Assembly (NCBI GenBank): GCA_026706325.1
Contig: JAPOYZ010000445.1
Span: 1-28,711, forward strand
Origin: Candidatus Aminicenantota bacterium
GTDB taxonomy: Bacteria; Acidobacteriota; UBA6911; RPQK01; JAJDTT01
Direction of reading: 5' to 3'
DNA length: 28,711 bases
The notes under the pieces: model-generated
Told to the model about the DNA's origin: nothing
The model's input: only the letters and a program-made list of their open reading frames with translations
Database searches by the model: none
Shown here: one piece after another, positions 1 through 6,872 of the stretch
Position numbering within the stretch: the first letter of the stretch is position 1
Layout: each line of letters begins with the position of its first letter
Position numbers and translations under genes: made by a program

Positions 1-33
1 GACCGGATCTGGTCTGTTCGGAAGCTTGGCCAT
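1..33 (-). CDS. Start of a probable RES-domain toxin (partial, runs off the window)
   Basis: Only the first 11 codons are visible, reading MAKLPNRPDPV. The ATG at 33..31 has a strong ribosome binding site, AGGAGG (minus strand, positions 43-38), 4 nt upstream. The short proline-containing start resembles what I recall of RES-domain toxins, and the gene to its right looks like the Xre-type partner of such toxins. RES toxins of the MbcT/ParT/Res group attack NAD+ or related substrates. The call depends on the neighbour and on this start, because no catalytic residue lies inside the window. The reading frame of the upstream gene is still open here, so the two genes would overlap by at least 33 nt. 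Confidence 0.45.
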   Translation of the reverse strand, partial: MAKLPNRPDPV

Positions 34-622
34 GGCGCCTCCTCATGCGGTTGGCGAGAAACACCACTCGCTCGGCGTCGTATCCTCCCTTCAGCCAATC
101 CAGTGGTCGGATGGTGTCATCGATGTCCTCATCCAGGAACAGATCCAGATTCGGCAAGTGATACCAGTTGTACACCTCGACAGGATGCAGATCACGCGGG
201 AGCGCCTTGTTGACTCCCGCGATATTGGGCACCAACCGGTTACCCTGGAACTGGAAATCCGGAACGTAACGGCGATGGCCAATCAGAAAGCTGTACAGCG
301 ATCGATCCGCGATCATCTGGCGAATCCGGCCCGGGCTCAGTCCGAGCCTACGGCTCACGGCTTTGCTCGAAAGGCTCCGCGTGACGATGGCGGCATATTT
401 GACGGTGGTCTGAGCCAGTGGATCAGGCCCCGGCTGCGGCTCCAGGACCAGACTGCCTTGACGAGGGACGTCTTGCTCCACGGCCCGCATTTCCCGAGTA
501 ACGTCGCCATAGACCGTCGATTCCATCTGTTCGAGAACGAGCATGAGGGCTTGGTTCAGCGATTCATATGAAGTTTCTCGGAAACCTCGTGCGGCGAAGT
601 AGCTCTTGGGAAGAGGTTTCAT
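1..622 (-). CDS. Xre-type antitoxin of a RES toxin pair (3' end outside the window)
   Basis: The frame opens at ATG 622..620, preceded by a GGAG ribosome binding site, and stays open for 207 codons to the window edge. Residues about 84-112 form a helix-turn-helix (SKAVSRRLGLSPGRIRQMIA), which would bind DNA. Residues about 130-192 look like the toxin-binding part found in antitoxins of RES toxins, with the pattern VNKALPRDLHPVEV, an acidic LFLDEDIDD stretch, then PLDWLKGGYDAERVVFLA. A probable RES toxin start with a strong ribosome binding site lies inside its 3' end. These antitoxins usually repress their own operon. The first 80 residues are not recognisable. The family call is from sequence pattern only, and an unrelated HTH protein is possible. 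Confidence 0.62.
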   Translation of the reverse strand, partial: MKPLPKSYFAARGFRETSYESLNQALMLVLEQMESTVYGDVTREMRAVEQDVPRQGSLVLEPQPGPDPLAQTTVKYAAIVTRSLSSKAVSRRLGLSPGRIRQMIADRSLYSFLIGHRRYVPDFQFQGNRLVPNIAGVNKALPRDLHPVEVYNWYHLPNLDLFLDEDIDDTIRPLDWLKGGYDAERVVFLANRMRRRHGQASEQTRSG

Positions 623-763
623 GCCGATCTCCTTGGGATGCAGATTCGAGCACTGTTGATTTTGGCTAGTGTATACCATTGTCCCAAAGGGTCGATCTTG
701 CGAATCGGAGGTAGCGTGGAGTTATTGAGCCCACTCCGCAAACCCGGCTGTTTTCGTCCCCTC

Positions 764-1432
764 TTACAGTAACGACGCCGACTCGGAAGTGACGATCCGG
801 CCTTGGTCGAGCAGGATCGTGCGGCTGGCCAGGCGGAGGACGGCCTCCCGGACGTGACTCACGATCAGGGTGGGGATTCGCCACTCGTCGATGACCCGGG
901 CGATGTAGTCCAGGATGCGGTCCCGCAGGGGTTCGTCCAGCGCGGCCGTGGGTTCGTCCAGGAGCAGGAATTCCGGGTGGATCAGCAGGGCCCGGCCCAA
1001 CGCCACCCGTTGCTGCTCGCCGCCCGAGAGGTTGCGGGGGTAGCGTTTCAGGAGGCGCTCCAGATCCAGGACCTCAACCAGCCGGTCGAACCGGATCCCG
1101 TCTCCCGGCCTTCCGTTCTGTCTGCGCCCGAAGCGGAGGTTGCTCTCCACGGTGAGGTGCGGGAACAGTCGCCGGTCCTGGAAGACGAACCCGATGCGGC
1201 GCCGCTCGGGCGGCACCATGATTCGCCGCTGCCGGTCCAGGACCACTTTGCGGCCGACTTCGATGCGTCCCCGCCGGGGCTGCTTCAGTCCCGCGATCAT
1301 CTCCAGAATCGTGGTCTTTCCGCTCCCGGAGGGGCCGCAGAGAGCCGTCACCAAACGGTCCGTCTCGAACTCGGCCTGGAGACGGAATCCGGTGGAGAAC
1401 CGGTGGCTGGCCCGGAAGTCAAGATAGCTCAT
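764..1432 (-). CDS. modC: Molybdate ABC transporter ATP-binding protein
   Basis: This is the ATPase that drives molybdate import with the permease encoded just upstream. The 222-residue protein has all ABC motifs: Walker A GPSGSGKT (33-40), Q-loop FVFQD (82-86), signature LSGGEQQR (135-142), Walker B FLLLDEP (155-161) and switch His at 193. The ATG at 1432 overlaps the end of modB by 14 nt, so the two are translationally linked. Classical ModC proteins are about 350 residues with a C-terminal Mop/TOBE domain that binds oxyanion. This one stops straight after the nucleotide-binding domain, and no Mop-like sequence is visible downstream in the 140-bp gap. The substrate is inferred from ModA and ModB. 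Confidence 0.9.
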   Translation of the reverse strand: MSYLDFRASHRFSTGFRLQAEFETDRLVTALCGPSGSGKTTILEMIAGLKQPRRGRIEVGRKVVLDRQRRIMVPPERRRIGFVFQDRRLFPHLTVESNLRFGRRQNGRPGDGIRFDRLVEVLDLERLLKRYPRNLSGGEQQRVALGRALLIHPEFLLLDEPTAALDEPLRDRILDYIARVIDEWRIPTLIVSHVREAVLRLASRTILLDQGRIVTSESASLL

Positions 1433-2105
1433 GGCGTTCCCGTCTCCGTTCCAGGATCTCGCTGGCCGCCAGAGTGACGCAGGCCAGCAGGACGGACACC
1501 AACAGCAGGCGTTTACTCCGGTCCCACCCGCCCGGGCTTTGGACCAGGGAATAGATGGCGGTGGGAATGGTCTGGGTCTGTCCCGGGATGTTGCCGGCCA
1601 CCATGATGGTGGCGCCGAACTCGCCCAAAGTGCGGGCGAAGCCCAGGACCGAGCCGGCCACGATCCCCCGCAGGGCCAATGGCAGGCTGACCCGGTAGAA
1701 GGTGGAAAATCGGCTCCGGCCCAGGCTTCGAGCCGCTTCCTCCAGGCGCGTGTCCACGCTTCGGAACGAGACGCGGATCGTCCGGACCATCAGGGGAAAG
1801 CTCACGATGGCTCCCGCGGCAACCGCGGCGTACCAGGTGAAGACCACCCGCCAGCCCAGAAACTCGTCCAGCAGCCGGCCCAGGGCTCCGTTTCGCCCCA
1901 TCAGGAGCAGGAGAAGATAGCCGGTGACCACCGGCGGCAATACCAGCGGAAGATTTACCGCCGTCTCCACGATCCATTTGCCGGCCGACCTCCACCGGGC
2001 CAGGAAGTAGCCCAGGCCGATGGCGAACGGCAGGCCCAGGGCCACTGAGGCGGTGGCCACCTTGAGGCTGGTCGCGACGGCGTTCCACTCCGGTTCGGTC
2101 AGCAT
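1419..2105 (-). CDS. modB: Molybdate ABC transporter permease
   Basis: This is the inner-membrane channel subunit of the molybdate importer. The start chosen is ATG 2105, giving 228 residues beginning MLTEPEWNAVATSLKVA, which matches the start of E. coli ModB (also about 229 residues) and has a GGGAG ribosome binding site. An upstream ATG at 2135 would add 10 residues without family support. Hydrophobic segments recur through the protein. The cytoplasmic EAA loop that docks onto the ATPase is visible as EEAARSLGRSRFSTFYRVSLP, and GEFGATIMVAGNIPGQTQT is typical of the ModB/CysTW group. It overlaps modA by 7 nt and modC by 14 nt. Confidence 0.93.
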   Translation of the reverse strand: MLTEPEWNAVATSLKVATASVALGLPFAIGLGYFLARWRSAGKWIVETAVNLPLVLPPVVTGYLLLLLMGRNGALGRLLDEFLGWRVVFTWYAAVAAGAIVSFPLMVRTIRVSFRSVDTRLEEAARSLGRSRFSTFYRVSLPLALRGIVAGSVLGFARTLGEFGATIMVAGNIPGQTQTIPTAIYSLVQSPGGWDRSKRLLLVSVLLACVTLAASEILERRRERHELS

Positions 2106-2977
2106 GGGACTCCCGGTGGCGTTTCTCCCGCCCATGTTGGACCTTGCCGGCCGGCGCGCGGCGCGGACGCGATTCCGGCAGCCTGGTCCGGAAGTATCGA
2201 GAAACCGAATCGACGGAAGACCTCAGCGGATTCCGGGGAGGAGAGGTACTCGGAGAAACGCTTGGCCGCCTCGCCGGGGGATTTCAAGAGGACCAGGGGG
2301 TACACGATGGGCTGGCTCGAGACGGTGTCGAGTTCCAGGAGCGGGCGCACCGCCTCCGAGATGCGCAACTCGGTGGCATAGACGATGCCCGCCTCGGCCT
2401 CTCCCTGCTCCACGAAGAACAGGGCCTGGCGCACGTCGGAACCGCGCACCACCTTGGATTGGAGGGACTGCCACAGGTAGAGTCTCCGCAGCGCATCGCG
2501 GGCGTAGATTCCCGCGGGGACGCTCTCGGGGTCGGCCAGGCTCAGCCGGGTGATTCTCGGATCCAACAGGTCGGACGGTTTCCGGAGCTGGAGGCCGCTC
2601 CCCCACGGGGCGATGACCACGAGCCGGTTTCCCAGCAGGTCCCGCCGCCTGGAAGCAAGGCCTTCGGCGACGACCTCCTTCACCCAATGAACGTTGGCGG
2701 AGAGGAACAGGTCGCCTCCGGCGCCGGCCAGGATCTGTTGAGCCAGGGTCGACGAGGCGGCGAAATTCAGGGTCACCGGCACCTGGCTTTCAGCCTCGAA
2801 CCGGGAGGAGATCTCCCGGACGGCGTCCTGGGTGCTGGCCGCCGCGAAGAAGAGGATGGAAGACGGGCTTTCATCGCGGACGCCGCAGGCCGGAGCCGCG
2901 GCCGCGAGCAGGACTGCGGCGGCCGTGCGCAAGCGTTCCGGCAGGGAGTGTTTCCGCAGGAGAGGTTGCGCCGTCAT
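2099..2977 (-). CDS. modA: Molybdate-binding protein, probable lipoprotein
   Basis: This is the substrate-binding component that delivers molybdate (or tungstate) to ModB. The start is ATG 2977, overlapping the stop of the regulator as ATGA, giving 292 residues. An upstream in-frame extension to 3295 is low-complexity sequence antisense-like in composition and was discarded. A positively charged N-terminus, an alanine-rich hydrophobic stretch and Cys31 (APAC) suggest a lipoprotein anchored in the membrane. The mature part begins ILFFAAASTQDAVREI and continues with NFAASSTLAQQILAGAGGDLFLSAN, both hallmark ModA ligand-site segments. The C-terminal part has GIVYATE and YPLVLLKSP, also typical of ModA. 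Molybdate versus tungstate cannot be decided by eye. Confidence 0.92.
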   Translation of the reverse strand: MTAQPLLRKHSLPERLRTAAAVLLAAAAPACGVRDESPSSILFFAAASTQDAVREISSRFEAESQVPVTLNFAASSTLAQQILAGAGGDLFLSANVHWVKEVVAEGLASRRRDLLGNRLVVIAPWGSGLQLRKPSDLLDPRITRLSLADPESVPAGIYARDALRRLYLWQSLQSKVVRGSDVRQALFFVEQGEAEAGIVYATELRISEAVRPLLELDTVSSQPIVYPLVLLKSPGEAAKRFSEYLSSPESAEVFRRFGFSILPDQAAGIASAPRAGRQGPTWAGETPPGVPC

Positions 2978-4011
2978 TCGTGGATCCGGTCGCCGGCGCC
3001 GGCGGCCTCGTAGCCGGGCAGTTGTTGCAGGTCGTTTCGATAGGACCGGGAGCGGAGGACCTCCACGAGACTCCGGATGGGCAGCGTGGACTCCAGGTCG
3101 GCCCGGTAGCAGAGGTCGTAGCTCTCCTCCCGGACCTTGAGGAAACGCAGTCCCCGTTCCTGCGCCGGCAGGCGGACGCAGATCCCGGCCTGGGCCCAGC
3201 CGGTCCGAATGGTCTCGCTGACGCCATGATGGTCGCGGGCCGTGCGGTGGTAGCCGGTGGGCTTCTCTCCCGCTCCCAGAATCTGATCCAGGCACTGCCG
3301 GGCGGCCGAGCCTTCCTCACGGCCGACCCAGCGCAGGTTCGAGGCCAGCACTTCCCGGATGGACGCGGCCTTCTGAGCCGGGTCCAGAGCCACGCCCGCC
3401 TCCCATCGAGCCACCCGGACGAGATGGAAGTTTCCGCCCAGGACCTCGCCTGCAGCCCGGAGGTTCTCGGCATGGTCGAAATGAAGGCCGGCCGCGTGCA
3501 CCAGGCCCCGTCCCAGAAGCCGGATCGCTTCCCGGCTGGAGCGGATCAGGGGAAGGACCCGGAGACCGCAATCGGCCCCCACGTGGGAGGAGAGCAAGCC
3601 CACCGACGGGTCGCACCCGGCCACGACCAGCGTCTTCTCCGGGTTCATGGTGCGGGTCAGCTCAAGCTTGGATTCTCCGTAGACGCCGTCATGCCGCAGA
3701 CTGCCCGCCAGCGTCCACTCGGTGGGGAACGCGAGGGTACTGCCGCCGACTCTCGCCCGCCAGAAACGGCCCCGTTGCCGCCGGGGCTCCCAGGCCCAAT
3801 CGACCTGCTGCCCGTCGATCTCGCCCAGGCTGAAGAGTTCCTCCACCGAACAGTCGAAGGCGCGGGCCAGGGAAAGTGCGGCCGCGGTGGAAGGAATGAC
3901 CCGTCCCGTCTCGATGGCGCTGATGGCGGCCCGGGAGAGGCCGGAGCGCCGGGCCAGTTCCTGCTGAGACCAGTTCAGACGCCGTCGCCGGTGAGAGAGG
4001 CTGTTTCGCAT
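2974..4011 (-). CDS. XRE-type HTH regulator with a C-terminal substrate-binding-protein-like domain
   Basis: A probable molybdate-responsive transcription factor that heads the mod operon. From ATG 4011 the protein has 345 residues. Residues about 5-60 form an XRE helix-turn-helix (SQQELARRSGLSRAAISAIETGR). Residues about 120-310 resemble the PBP-like domain (PF12727 type) found in regulators near molybdate genes. They include a central VARWEAGVAL segment and ESTLPIRSLVEVLRSRSY near the end. A TTG 18 nt upstream would also open the frame, but it lies inside the promoter described separately. The stop overlaps the modA start by 4 nt. Ligand binding by the C-terminal domain is inferred from the family and the operon. 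ModE, the classical regulator, is not seen here. Confidence 0.82.
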   Translation of the reverse strand: MRNSLSHRRRRLNWSQQELARRSGLSRAAISAIETGRVIPSTAAALSLARAFDCSVEELFSLGEIDGQQVDWAWEPRRQRGRFWRARVGGSTLAFPTEWTLAGSLRHDGVYGESKLELTRTMNPEKTLVVAGCDPSVGLLSSHVGADCGLRVLPLIRSSREAIRLLGRGLVHAAGLHFDHAENLRAAGEVLGGNFHLVRVARWEAGVALDPAQKAASIREVLASNLRWVGREEGSAARQCLDQILGAGEKPTGYHRTARDHHGVSETIRTGWAQAGICVRLPAQERGLRFLKVREESYDLCYRADLESTLPIRSLVEVLRSRSYRNDLQQLPGYEAAGAGDRIHE

Positions 4012-4027
4012 GGATACGATAGTATCC
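4012..4027. promoter_or_regulatory. Palindromic operator overlapping the -10 box and the transcription start
   Basis: GGATAC-GATA-GTATCC is a perfect 6+4+6 inverted repeat. A further GATAC lies at 4034-4038 in the spacer between the promoter boxes. Because the palindrome covers the -10 box and the presumed start, a bound protein would block transcription. The HTH regulator encoded immediately downstream is the obvious candidate, which would make the operon autoregulated. This is inferred from position. Confidence 0.6.
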
Positions 4028-4049
4028 AATTATGATACAAATCTGTCAA
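4021..4049 (-). promoter_or_regulatory. Promoter of the regulator-modABC operon
   Basis: On the minus strand TTGACA (4049-4044) is followed after exactly 17 nt by GATACT (4026-4021). This is a perfect -35 box and a 4/6 -10 box. Transcription would start near 4014-4015, only 2-4 nt before the regulator's ATG at 4011, so the mRNA may be leaderless or nearly so. No Shine-Dalgarno sequence is visible. The -35 box overlaps the stop codon of the upstream methyltransferase gene. Confidence 0.7.
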
Positions 4050-4879
4050 CTCACCTGTACCTCACCTGGGCTGCTCTCCTTTCGTCCCCGGCAGAGGACG
4101 GCCACCATGGGGACTTCCAGGCCGCCGTCGATTTCGTAGGCCGACGCCCGCTCCAGGATGGCCTTGCGGATCCGGACCAGGTCTGCCGGTGTTTGCGCCA
4201 ATAGCGTGGGACCCGTGCGGGCTGTCCCCTCCTCGAACGCCCGCAGGAGGACCTCCGCCGAAGGGAGTCGCCAAGTCAGTCGGATCGACTCGATTCGCGG
4301 CTCCTGGAACCCGGTTTCAAGGAGGACCCGGCGCGACTCCTCCGGGTCGCTGAAACGGAAGAAGGGCGGCCCGGGCGGCAGCGGGACCTCCAGGGTGCCG
4401 TAGTCCCCGATGGAGCCGTAGACGACCTCGAAGGCCCGGGACTGGTCCGGAGGCGCCCAGACCGTGTAGGCGGCCCGTCCACCCGGGCGGAGCACCCGGT
4501 ACGCCTGGGCCAGAGCCAGCTCCGGATGTTGGAAATGGAGCATCCCGAAATTGATGGCCGCGGCGTCGAAGCTCCCGTCCGGGAAGTCCAGATCCTCGGC
4601 GTCCCCCAGCCGGAAGTCGAGGGTGGGGTGCAGGCTTCGGGCTCGGGACAGCATTTCACTGGAGAAGTCGACTCCAACTACCGAAGCCCCTGCCGAGGCC
4701 GCCGCCGCGGCGACATGCCCGGTTCCGCAGCTCACGTCCAGGAGGCGGGTTGCCGGAGTGACCCGAAGCGCATCCAACAGGGTCGGGACGGTCTGCCGGG
4801 TCAGGCCGGCCCAGCAGCCCGCGTAGGTCTCGACGGCCTCCTGCCATCGTTCGTGCTCGAAGTCGCGAAAGGTGGTCAT
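4046..4879 (-). CDS. Class I SAM-dependent methyltransferase
   Basis: A 277-residue protein with the Rossmann-type methyltransferase fold. Motif I is LLDVSCGTGHVA (47-58), the acidic end of strand 2 is VVGVDFSSEML (68-78), GDAEDLDFPDGSFDAAAI (92-109) matches motif II/III, and YRVLRPGGRAAYTVW (127-141) is the post-III region. This pattern is shared with UbiE/MenG-like and methyltransferase type 11 enzymes, and the substrate cannot be read from it. The gene ends 34 nt before the regulator's ATG, but the mod operon has its own promoter there. It begins 15 nt after the end of the broken B3/B4 gene, so those two were probably one transcription unit. Confidence 0.85.
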   Translation of the reverse strand: MTTFRDFEHERWQEAVETYAGCWAGLTRQTVPTLLDALRVTPATRLLDVSCGTGHVAAAAASAGASVVGVDFSSEMLSRARSLHPTLDFRLGDAEDLDFPDGSFDAAAINFGMLHFQHPELALAQAYRVLRPGGRAAYTVWAPPDQSRAFEVVYGSIGDYGTLEVPLPPGPPFFRFSDPEESRRVLLETGFQEPRIESIRLTWRLPSAEVLLRAFEEGTARTGPTLLAQTPADLVRIRKAILERASAYEIDGGLEVPMVAVLCRGRKESSPGEVQVS

Positions 4880-4894
4880 ATTCGGTGGTTCCCG

Positions 4895-5565
4895 TCACCC
4901 GGACAGGATCCGGCCGCTGCCGCCGCAGGTCCCGGTGATCTCGTCCACGGTCTCGGCCAGAATCCGTTCCACGCCGGAGGAGCCGAGCGCTCGCGTGGCG
5001 CCCACGATGAACAGCACGTTGGTGGTTGCGGGTGTGATCCTGCTGAACTCGGCCTGGCGTCCAACCGGCAGACCAAGCGATTCCGGGCGTCCACGTAGCC
5101 GAATTCGCCGCGCCCGAAGGCTTCCGGCTCCCGGCTGCCGAGAGGGACGAAGGTTTCGTCTCCATTCAGGAACCGGAGCTGGACCGGCGGGGCGAGACGG
5201 TCCAGGTCGTGCGCCCCCAGGGAACAGTTCCACCTGAGACTCACCAGGTTGTACGTATCCACCAGGTTGTTGATGGGGCGAATGGCGCCCCGCTTCAGGA
5301 CCAACTGCACGAGCCTTTCGCAGGAGGGCTGCAGCTTGCGGGGGTTGACTCCGACCTTTCTGAAGATGGAATGCAGTTCCACCATCGGGGCCGACTCGCG
5401 AACCGACCGGGGTGTGGGAAAACGGACCCGGAGATCCGCTGCGATCCGGCGGACCCGCTCCGGGAAGCCGGGCGGCGAGGGGCGGATCGAGACCCCACGG
5501 AAGAGGATGGCGCGAGAGTGGAGGCCCGCCTTCCGGCAGGAAGGGGATACGCTGAAGAGCTCCAT
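4895..5565 (-). pseudogene. B3/B4 tRNA-binding-domain protein, disrupted by a 1-nt frameshift
   Basis: The first part, from ATG 5565, reads as a B3/B4-type protein like the editing-region domain of PheRS beta. It contains VNPRKLQPSCERLVQLVLKRG, INNLVDTYNLVSLRW and PVQLRFLNGDETFVPLG. After LVCRLD the frame runs into unrelated sequence. The family's expected continuation, RQAEFSRITPATTNVLFIVG to GGSGRILSG, is present in another frame ending at 4895. Restoring one nucleotide near 5058 joins the two into a 223-residue protein of normal architecture. No slippery heptamer is seen at the junction, so programmed frameshifting is unlikely. The break is either a recent mutation or an assembly error. 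Stand-alone B3/B4 proteins may clear mischarged tRNA or bind amino acids, but their role is uncertain. Confidence 0.75.
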
Positions 5566-5668
5566 CTTGGGGTGATCCGAAGCCTGGACCAGACGGGTCG
5601 CCGTGTCAATCCTTCGCCCATCGCTTGACTCACGTCGGCGGTCGCCGTAGTAGACTGGCTTCGCGGAT

Positions 5669-6859
5669 ATGCGGAAACGACGGTCCGGCAGCGGCATCGG
5701 CTTGGCGTCCAGCGTGTTCCAGGTGAAGCCCTCCCAGATTCGGGAGCTGGCCGACGTGGCCTTCACCATGGACGGGGTGCTCCGGCTCCAATTCGGCGAG
5801 TCGGACATGCCCACGCCCGGCTACATCAAGGAGGCGGCGAACCGGGCCATGGCGGAAGGCTACACCTTCTACACCGAGAACTCGGGCCTGCCCGGTCTGC
5901 GGGAGGCGCTGGCCGGGAAATACCAGGAGCTCCATCGTGTCCGGCTCGATCCGGCATCGGAGATCCTGGTGACGGCTTCCGGCGTCCAGGCCCTCAACCT
6001 GTCGATCCGGTGCCTCTTGAATCCGGGGGACGAGGCGTTGCTTCTGACCCCCAACTGGCCCAACGCGGCGGCCATCGTCAGCCTCTTCGCCGGACATCCC
6101 CGGGAAGTCCCCTTTCTGCGCCGGGAAGGCCGTTTCGTCCCCGATTTTGACGCCCTCGAGTCTGCGCTGACGCCTCGGACCCGGGTCCTCATCTACAGCT
6201 CCCCCTCAAATCCCCTGGGCTGGGTGGCGTCGCCGAGGGACCAGCGGCGATTGCTGGATTTCTGCCGCCGCAACGGATTGTGGCTGTTGGCCGACGAGGT
6301 CTACGAGCGCATCTACTACCAGGGCGAGGCGGCCCCCTCGATCCTGCGGGTCGCCGACCGGTCCGACGCGGTGGTGGTGGTCCAATCCTTCTCCAAGAGC
6401 TACTGCATGACGGGCTGGCGGCTGGGATGGGTCGTCTCGCGCCGGGACCTCATTTCCAAGGGCGCCCAGATCAACGAATTCATCGTTTCCCATGCCGCTT
6501 CCATGATCCAGCGGGCCGGCGAACTGGCGCTCCGCCACCGGGACGACGGGATCCCGGAGATGGTGGAAAAGCTTCGGAAGCGCAACGAGTACTGCTTCCA
6601 GGCCCTGGCTTCCCTGGACTCGGTCTCGGTGTTGAAACCGGCAGGGGCCTTCTACGTCTTCCCCGCGGTCCAGGGTTTGGAGGACTCCTTCGCCTTCGCC
6701 TTGGCCCTCCTCCGCCGGCACAAGGTGGCGGTGGCTCCGGGAGTGGCCTTCGGCCGGGGCGGCGGCGGATCCTTCCGCATCTGCACGGCGCCCGGCTTTT
6801 CCGTCCTGGAGCCGGCCATGGAGCGGATCTGCCGTTTCCTCGAGAGAGGCGATTGGTAA
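5669..6859 (+). CDS. PLP-dependent class I/II aminotransferase
   Basis: A 396-residue fold-type I aminotransferase in the aspartate aminotransferase family. The PLP lysine is K243 in SFSKSYCMTGWRLGW. Other cofactor and substrate residues are visible: N181 in SSPSNPLG, D209 and Y212 in LLADEVYERI, and R370 in SFRICTAP, which would bind the substrate carboxylate. The ATG at 5669 gives an N-terminal arm of ordinary length, although the first 10 residues are basic and poorly conserved-looking. The amino donor and acceptor cannot be identified. The gene is transcribed away from the B3/B4 gene across a 103-bp gap and converges on the MATE gene, 13 bp beyond its stop. Confidence 0.9.
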   Translation: MRKRRSGSGIGLASSVFQVKPSQIRELADVAFTMDGVLRLQFGESDMPTPGYIKEAANRAMAEGYTFYTENSGLPGLREALAGKYQELHRVRLDPASEILVTASGVQALNLSIRCLLNPGDEALLLTPNWPNAAAIVSLFAGHPREVPFLRREGRFVPDFDALESALTPRTRVLIYSSPSNPLGWVASPRDQRRLLDFCRRNGLWLLADEVYERIYYQGEAAPSILRVADRSDAVVVVQSFSKSYCMTGWRLGWVVSRRDLISKGAQINEFIVSHAASMIQRAGELALRHRDDGIPEMVEKLRKRNEYCFQALASLDSVSVLKPAGAFYVFPAVQGLEDSFAFALALLRRHKVAVAPGVAFGRGGGGSFRICTAPGFSVLEPAMERICRFLERGDW

Positions 6860-6872
6860 CCGGGACTCTTAC

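Noticed and set aside
26..571. A 181-codon plus-strand open frame at the left edge
   Set aside because: The minus strand of the same region has an open frame with HTH and antitoxin-like motifs, a ribosome binding site and a downstream partner start. The plus-strand product resembles nothing.
2980..4035. A 351-codon plus-strand open frame opposite the HTH regulator
   Set aside because: No recognisable domain. The minus strand carries a clear helix-turn-helix, operon overlaps and its own promoter.
5050..5066. Programmed frameshifting in the B3/B4 gene
   Set aside because: No slippery heptamer, stop codon in a suitable place or downstream structure is evident at the switch, and B3/B4 genes are not known to me to use recoding.
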